Origin: Lentinus brumalis
Lineage: Eukaryota > Basidiomycota > Agaricomycetes > Polyporales > Polyporaceae
Assembly (NCBI GenBank): GCA_001792895.1
Contig: MARA01000124.1
Coordinates: 1 to 26,254, forward strand
Length of the DNA stretch: 26,254 nt
Direction: 5' to 3'
A program made the position numbers and the translations under genes. Below the pieces are notes generated by a model. It did not search any database. It saw only the letters and a list, made by a program, of their open reading frames with translations, and was not told the origin of the DNA. This document shows, piece by piece, positions 20,544-26,254 of the stretch (positions within the stretch are counted from its first letter, which is position 1; each line of letters opens with the position of its first letter).

Positions 20544-22556
20544 TTACTGGGTCGAGCAATTGAAGCTGTTTGGCAGTACCTTGACATGCGGGCTGCGGAG
20601 ACATGGAAACGGATTCAGACATACGGAGGGCAGAAGAGATATATTGCGACATGCGTGCAGAGTACAGGTGTGGAATCCCCGAACGTCCTCCTGTAACCGT
20701 CTGTATCCCGTCCTCTCCGTCCTGTCCTGTCCGTCTGTCCTGTGGCTGGATTGTCTGTCTGTCCTGTTGCTGGATAACGCAATGTCTTCTGCTGCAACAG
20801 GCATGGCCAGATCCCGCGATCGCCTTCCTTCGCACGCACGTCGGCGTCCAAACCGGGCACCGCGCCTGCACAGGCTGTGGTGCGATGTACTCGTGGACCC
20901 GAATTGCATGGAGGAGACGTCCGAGCTCGAGTGGTACGAGGACTCGAACCCGCTACCCGGGGAGCTGCTATCGACGCTGGTCGTAGGCAAGACGGACATG
21001 TCGACGATGCCGTCCATCTCGTTCAGATTCGTGTCCAATGCAAAGAGGGACTCCTTTGGCGGAAGAGGCGGGGGGGACACGTAGGGTAGCTTCTTGCCCC
21101 TGCGGGGCCGGTCCTTGCGGGAGGATATCGAGCCTGGTGGTGTAGTCGGCGTAGGGTGGAATGAGAGATCAGGAGCTGCGGGCGAGGGCAACGGCGGCGG
21201 GGTCTCAGTGGGCAGGGGCTCTGAGCGAAGACGGCTCCGCGACCGCTTCTTCATGAAGTTCAGCGGATTCAGCGACGGCTTCTTGCGGGAGTCGGAGGAG
21301 CGGATAGACTCATTTGAGTGAACACTGTACGATTCCGAGGGACGAGCGGTGGACGTGGTGGAGACGCTGATACTCGACGTACTGGCGTGTCGAGGTAGGG
21401 TGAAGGACGAGAACGACGGTTTGTGCGGGAAGCCGAACCGGTGCGCGGACAGCTTAGGGGGCGGCGTGGGCTAGTGAAGCAGAGAGGTCAGTCTCGAGCT
21501 TCAAGAAACAAGACTGCAAATAACAACAGAAGGCGTCGTTGGCAATGAGTTGCAACTCTGCACCGTCTGGCTTGGTTTCGACCGTGCGGTTCGCGTGTGA
21601 CACTAGTGAAGCGACTTCTCATTCCAGTCTGCGGCTTTCGAGGAGCGTCCTTTCAGGTGCTAAACAGGAAGCTCCTGCTATCGCGCTGTTTGGGCTCAGC
21701 GAGAGCGAGATGCGACCGCGCCCCTAGCATCTAGCATGACGGCGAGGGAAGTGTAACGCGCCGTCTCTTGTATGCTCCAAAGCATACAGGCCCAGGTGGT
21801 GCCATGACTGAAAGGGAGCTGATGTAGTATGGGACGAAGTCAACTTCGACACTCGACACGGCTGCTCGACTGACCACACGCGGCGAGCAAGACGTGTACG
21901 ACAAGCTGTTACGCCTCTCCCAAACCAAAGAAGCGTAACGCAACTCGACTGGGCAGACTCCGCGGGACAATGCGAAGCCGAACCACACCAAGCAGATACC
22001 GAAAGTCAGGATGCCATCCCGAGACAGTGCAGAGACTTCTGAAGCCCTCTCGACAAAGCGAACGGCAGAGGTGAAGGACTCACTGGTTCCGAGCCATTGT
22101 TCGGCGTCGCCCATGGTGCAATCTCCGCAAGATTCGAGTCCTCCGCGAGAGTAAGGGACGACAGAGAGTCATGGTCTATCAGTTCCGGCGATATCGAGTT
22201 CGAGAAATCCTTCGAGATACGGATGGCGGTGGGATAGTTCTGGTACGCTGCTGCCTCCGCTTGCATGCTGTGCGGTCCGCAAACGAGGTGAGACGACGAG
22301 GTCAAAGTCGGGGAGACCGTGGAGGATAGGTCGGTCGGCGCCGACGTCTTGTCGTTGCTCGAGCTGGGGGGCGAGGCGCAGACAGAACAAGGTGGAAGCA
22401 CGGAGGACGGACAGAAGACTGAAGAGGCGGCCTCGCGCTCGAGCTTCGCGCCTCAGTCTGATCGGTGGCGGTTTTCTGCCCAATATGGATCCATTACGTT
22501 CTTACGTAAGGACGGAGGTGTCCCACAAGCCTTCTTCTGTGCTTGACACCAGCCAT
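20544..22556 (-). CDS. N-terminal fragment of a fungal adenylate cyclase (copy 2)
   Basis: Identical to copy 1 at offset 11471. The G-alpha-binding motif lies at about 20994-21053. Exons are 22556-22506, about 22451-22084, and 21470 downward. The catalytic part is absent here too, so the truncation belongs to the unit and is not caused by the window edge. Confidence 0.6.
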
Positions 22557-22895
22557 CGTCCAACTCCCAGGCGACGGCCTTGTAACCAGCACAGGCCGCC
22601 GCACTGCAACGCCGACCTCTCCCACCGCGCGTCTCGCAGCACCCAAGTGGACCGCCTGCTCGCTGCGACCGCCTCGGTGCACTCTCGACGCCTCTCGCTC
22701 TGTGCCCGTCACGCTCAGCCGCCGCCGTCCCTCCTTCGTCCTCTCTCCCTCTCTGCTCTGTCTCTCCTTGCCCCTCTCTGCGCTGTCTCTCCTCTCTGTC
22801 TCTTCCCTCCGCCTTGCCACTCCGCGCCGCCCGCCGCCCCCGTCCTCTGCTACATGCCCGCACGCTCGCGCTGTCGCATAGGAGTGTAGTACGAG

Positions 22896-22928
22896 TTTAT
22901 TGCTGCATGTAGTAAGCACTACAATAAA
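22896..22928. other. Inverted repeat with AATAAA on both strands at the unit junction (copy 2/3)
   Basis: Same element as at 11427-11459: arms at 22896-22902 and 22922-22928, with an unchanged spacer. Its presence at both internal junctions shows that the junction is the same each time. Confidence 0.4.
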
Positions 22929-23884
22929 GTCCTTTTCCGCCCTTGCTATGGAGTTGGCTCGCGTTTCCCTCGGCCGTCGCGTCTGGCGGCCTTGAGCCGT
23001 GCATACAGCTTCGTAAGTCTCTCGCGATACACTTTCATGATGGGCACCGCGTCGCAACACCACCCGTACCCATCCGACCACACAACACAGCACGACAGGT
23101 GCGTATTGCTCCCGCCAAACGTCCCCTGCGCGATGCTGACACGCACCGGCGCAGTTCATCTCCTCTCTCATCATACCCACGACGCGCACGTCGCGTCCAC
23201 TCACGCGCACACCAATACGCCCACCATCTTCGCGTACTGCGAGCACACGGTACGAGTACGCGTCCCGAGCTCCCGTTGGACCCCCTCGAACCTCGAATAC
23301 GCGCAGGAACGCGTCGCAAGTCCCCGCGCGCCGTCCCCGACGCGTTTTCTCCCAATCGCGCCACCAAATCCCTCCCACCGTCCGCGCATACAGCCGCACG
23401 CGTGCGCAACATGGCACATCACGTAGCGGCGTGCTCTGCCAGCCAGGACATGTCTGTCTCGTGCGAAACGGCCAAGGGTACGTGGAGATACGCTCGAATC
23501 TCTGCCGACGTGCACCCCTTTTCGCAGATATCTCACTTGCCCGCGTCGCACATGCCTCCAAACACAACGCACTGGCCAACGTGCACCTCCCCGCGACGAC
23601 CGGGACCTGTTTTGCGGCCGCCGGAAGAAGTCGACTATCGCGTGAAGTTCGCGATTTCATGCACGCCGCGCCACCCGACTCGACCTCGACGTCCCCGGCC
23701 GAGCCTCGCTCACAGCCGCCGACGCAACTGGCCAGGGCTGTAGCAGCAACTCCGAACGACCCCCCTGCATGTCTGACGCGGCCGGGGAACGCGGCGGCGA
23801 CGTCCGCAACGTCCTCGTCTGCCCGGCACACCCCGGGTACTGGAACCTCCATAGCCCGCCCAATTCCCGCCATAACCCCGTCGA

Positions 23885-24718
23885 ATAGGGTGCTACAGTC
23901 AACGCTGAACACCCTCCATCGAGGCATCAACACGGCGCATCGATCTGGGCGGGTCCAGAAATCGCCTTCAAGCGCGATTTCTTTGCATTTCCGCCAACCG
24001 ATCGTATTCTGCGACTCTCCTGCACGCCCCCGGCGTCCGGACGGCCGGCGAGCATCTTAGACGCATTAAGCAGTCTCTCAGGACCGCGTACGGTCGAGTT
24101 CCAGACCGCCAAGTCGACCTCCAAAATCTCGTCGTGACAGCCAGCCTGCTGGCTGGCTGGCACGCGCGTCAGAATTCCGGCCATATCTCCCGCCCCCGGC
24201 CAGAATATAACGAAACTTTCATCCTCGAGCAACGGGCGCACTCACGCGTCGAAGCAGCAAGCTTCGAGGCTCGTCCGGAGGCCGTGCAAGCCGCGGCTGT
24301 CGCGGCTGCCCAGGCGCACCAGCACACCGACGCCTCTGTAGCCCGCCCATATCCGATCCTGTCGCCGTGAGACAGGTGCAAAAGCCAAGGCGGAACACTC
24401 CGCGTTCACCCATGCAGCTGTGCCTTCGATCCGGGCGGGTTTAGAAATCGCCTCAAAGTGCGATTTCATTGCAATCTCGCCGCCCGGTCGCTCTCGCCGG
24501 CTCTCCCGCACGTCTGCCGCCCCCGGAGGGCCGGCGAACGCCTCGTATGCAGCGTACGGCTCCTCAAGAATGTCCGCGGCTACGTCTCGCGCCGCCGGGA
24601 CGACTTTGAAAATCGCGTCGTCGCTGCCAGGCGAGTCTGGCCAGCCGCGCCAGTGCTCCGGCCGTATCTCGCCCACTTTGAGCCGGATTCTGACGAACTC
24701 TCCTTCTGCAGGTATGAG
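23885..24718. repeat. Two degenerate ~480-bp modules (copy 3)
   Basis: Same modules as in copy 2, anchors at 23940 and 24426 (period 486). It differs from copy 2 only by small C/G-run changes, such as the CTCCCGCCCC run near 24186. Confidence 0.7.
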
Positions 24719-24950
24719 AAGCATGCACGCATCGCATGCACGCTTTTCCACGCAGATTCGAGGAGGTCGCGCAAGTCGCCCTTCGTCTCGACTTCGCGGC
24801 ACTCCGGACATGTCGCGGCTCTCCCGGCCGGCACGCGTCCCGGAAGCCTCCAAACCGCTTCGCAAGTCTTATGTGGGCCTCAAACGCCCCGTACGATCGC
24901 CTTGCGGCGCCGGAGGGCGGGTTGGCAAAATCGAATTCTGGCGCTGCCAC
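23927..24950 (-). pseudogene. Degenerate minus-strand coding tract over the modules (copy 3)
   Basis: Copy of the tract described at 12459-13484. Small changes in C/G runs relative to copy 2 join frames differently, for instance a 207-codon minus ORF at 24242-24865. Confidence 0.25.
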
Positions 24951-25555
24951 GGCCGCAAGCCCGCCAAAACGTCAAGTCGCGATACCGGCACTTCTGGGCC
25001 GGGACGACGCCTCGACACGCGTGCGACACCTCAAGACACACTGGATTATGCCATCCTGCAGCCGGAGAAATCACGAGAAGGAAGAATGGGAGGCTCGCGT
25101 GTGCGGCACGCGGGCGGGAGGACGCCTCCCCGATCTCGACGACGCAGCGTTCTCCCGCCCCGCCCCGCCCAGCCGTACTGTGTTTGTGGTCAAGACACGC
25201 CTGGGAAGGCGGCTCTGCGCGTGCCGGACGCGCTCGCAATCCGCTATACGAGTCCTTCGAGCTCCAGGTACGTCAGATCCGTCAGATCGACTGTACCTCA
25301 CGCTGACGCCGTCTCCACAGGCGCAGCGCACTGTAGAAGGCTCAGAACGACGACGACGACCGTCTGGGATGCGCCCGACGTCATGGAATTCAGGAAGTGC
25401 GTTCTATCCGCCGTCTCGAGACTCGGACCCGCCGTCCGCGCGGTCCAAGCCCGGGCCAGACGGAGACACCGGCCCCGGCAGCACGCAAGACCCACTACAC
25501 GGACGAATCAAGAAGCGGACAAGGAGAACGAAAGGCGGGCTGACTGAAGTGACTC

Positions 25556-25598
25556 GGAGCACACCGCGGGTAGCGACATGGTATCTGCGGTGTGCTCC
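25556..25598. other. 12-bp perfect stem-loop (copy 3)
   Basis: Identical arms at 25556-25567 and 25587-25598, just past the gene E stop in copy 3. Confidence 0.6.
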
Positions 25599-25613
25599 GT
25601 GCCTCCTGGACGC

Positions 25614-26254
25614 TCAGACACGCTGTGCCATGCATCCTGCAAAGATGAAAAGCCCACGAAGAGGGCGCGACGCTCTCGTGCAACGGCGGGCGGCGGACGA
25701 CACTCGCTGGGTGCGCGTGCCGGCCAGACCATCGGCCGCATCCGAGCCGCGTCGTATCTAGGACGGTGTAGCTAGTTAGTACCAATATATCGCTTACTCC
25801 GGCCGTCTTGTGTGTGAGCGGGCGGATCTCGTCGCCTCGGTTTGACGGCGGAGTGCTGAGAGTGCTGGTGGTGTGAGACCGCGTGCTGGAAGCAGCGGAG
25901 GGCCGGCGGCCCTCCCGACATGGCGCGCTGTGAACATAGTACTTGCAGTCAGTAAGCATGAAAGGCTCAGTACCTGCACGGCGTAGACTTACCCGGGCGT
26001 CGCGTCCGAGTCGTCCTAGTGCGGTACTCCACTTACTATACATCGACATCAGCCTGCGATGAGTGCGAGCGACAATACTTGTCTCACCTTCGAAATCGTC
26101 AGGATGGCCTGCCGGTTGTGCTGAGACCATCGGCATACCGGTCTTCACGGCCTCGAGTCTTCGGTGCAAGTTGCAAGTCGGCTCTGCACTTCCGGGTGAA
26201 CGCTATTAGTGTATATGATGTGTTCTAACTACGCACCGTGAGGAGTATCTGCAA
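25614..26254 (-). CDS. Gene E, 3' portion only (copy 3, cut by window end)
   Basis: Only the C-terminal third is present, because the window ends inside the gene. The TACTAAC intron and the stop are intact. One G is missing in the GGAGGGCCGGC palindrome near 25898 compared with the other copies, which would shift the Ser/Thr-rich exon. It is likely a sequencing slip. Confidence 0.45.

Larger units (their letters stand above)
11448..22916. repeat. Tandem 11.47-kb unit, copy 2 (complete, reference)
   Basis: This is the only copy bounded on both sides by neighbouring copies, and its GC-rich 5' part gives the longest uninterrupted frames, so it is taken as reference. It is 11469 bases long. The 3' end differs from copy 1 by two bases in a GC-rich run (about 11350 versus about 22823). 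It could be a genomic tandem array, a linearised multimer of a circle, or an assembler running around a circular read path. Confidence 0.96.
22917..26254. repeat. Tandem 11.47-kb unit, copy 3 (truncated by window end)
   Basis: The first 3.3 kb of the unit is present before the window stops inside gene E. Only a handful of differences from copy 2 were seen, all one- or two-base changes in C/G runs (near 23268, 24186, 24839 and 25898). The offset to copy 2 falls from 11469 to 11465 along the way. Confidence 0.95.

Noticed and set aside
22494..23933. 479-codon minus ORF spanning the unit junction, the longest in the window
   Set aside because: It exists only because the GC-rich sequence lacks stops and a C-run indel joins frames. 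In copy 1/2 the same region is split differently, and it covers the CT tract and the junction inverted repeat.
1..26254. Ribosomal DNA repeat
   Set aside because: An 11-kb tandem unit is about the size of some fungal rDNA repeats, but no conserved 18S, 5.8S, 28S or 5S segment was found on either strand.
1..26254. Transposon termini, CRISPR array or telomere repeats
   Set aside because: No terminal inverted repeats with target duplications, no regularly spaced short repeats and no TTAGGG-type arrays were seen at the unit ends or elsewhere.

Overview
The window is a head-to-tail tandem array of one unit of about 11.47 kb: copy 1 (1-11447), copy 2 (11448-22916) and the first 3.3 kb of copy 3 (22917-26254). 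From about 2,710 to about 11,340, copy 1 looks base-for-base the same as copy 2, at a constant offset of 11,471. The GC-rich first 2.7 kb of each unit differs between copies, mainly by one- or two-base indels in C/G runs and most densely at the very start of the window. That pattern suggests poorly polished contig ends more than biology, so copy 2 is the best reference.

The DNA looks eukaryotic and fungal, probably from an intron-dense basidiomycete. Coding frames are broken by many short introns, mostly about 40-135 nt, with GTRNGY donors, CTGAC or TACTAAC branch sites and YAG acceptors. One exon carries the fungus-specific G-alpha-binding motif of adenylate cyclase. No rRNA, tRNA, telomere repeat, CRISPR or bacterial operon is visible.

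Layout of a unit (copy 1 coordinates): (i) 1-2560, a GC-rich tract with degenerate modules of about 480 bp and traces of minus-strand coding; (ii) gene E, minus, about 2678-4294, multi-exon, unknown; (iii) 4295-4641, nothing recognised; (iv) gene D, minus, about 4642-5469, multi-exon, charged/helical, unknown; (v) 5470-6552, an ambiguous tract with open frames on both strands, perhaps a relic of a repetitive element; (vi) gene B, plus, 6553-8829, about eleven exons, unknown, with one in-frame TAG near its start; (vii) an N-terminal adenylate cyclase fragment, minus, 9073-11085, with no leucine-rich, phosphatase or cyclase domain; (viii) 11086-11447, a pyrimidine tract and a small inverted repeat carrying AATAAA on both strands at the unit junction.

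B and the cyclase fragment converge. D and E run in tandem on the minus strand. No shared pathway can be claimed. The most notable points are the near-perfect tandem array and the repeated cyclase fragment that keeps a G-alpha-binding motif but has lost its catalytic part. All gene models were assembled by hand from splice signals and phase, so 5' and 3' ends are less certain than internal exons.
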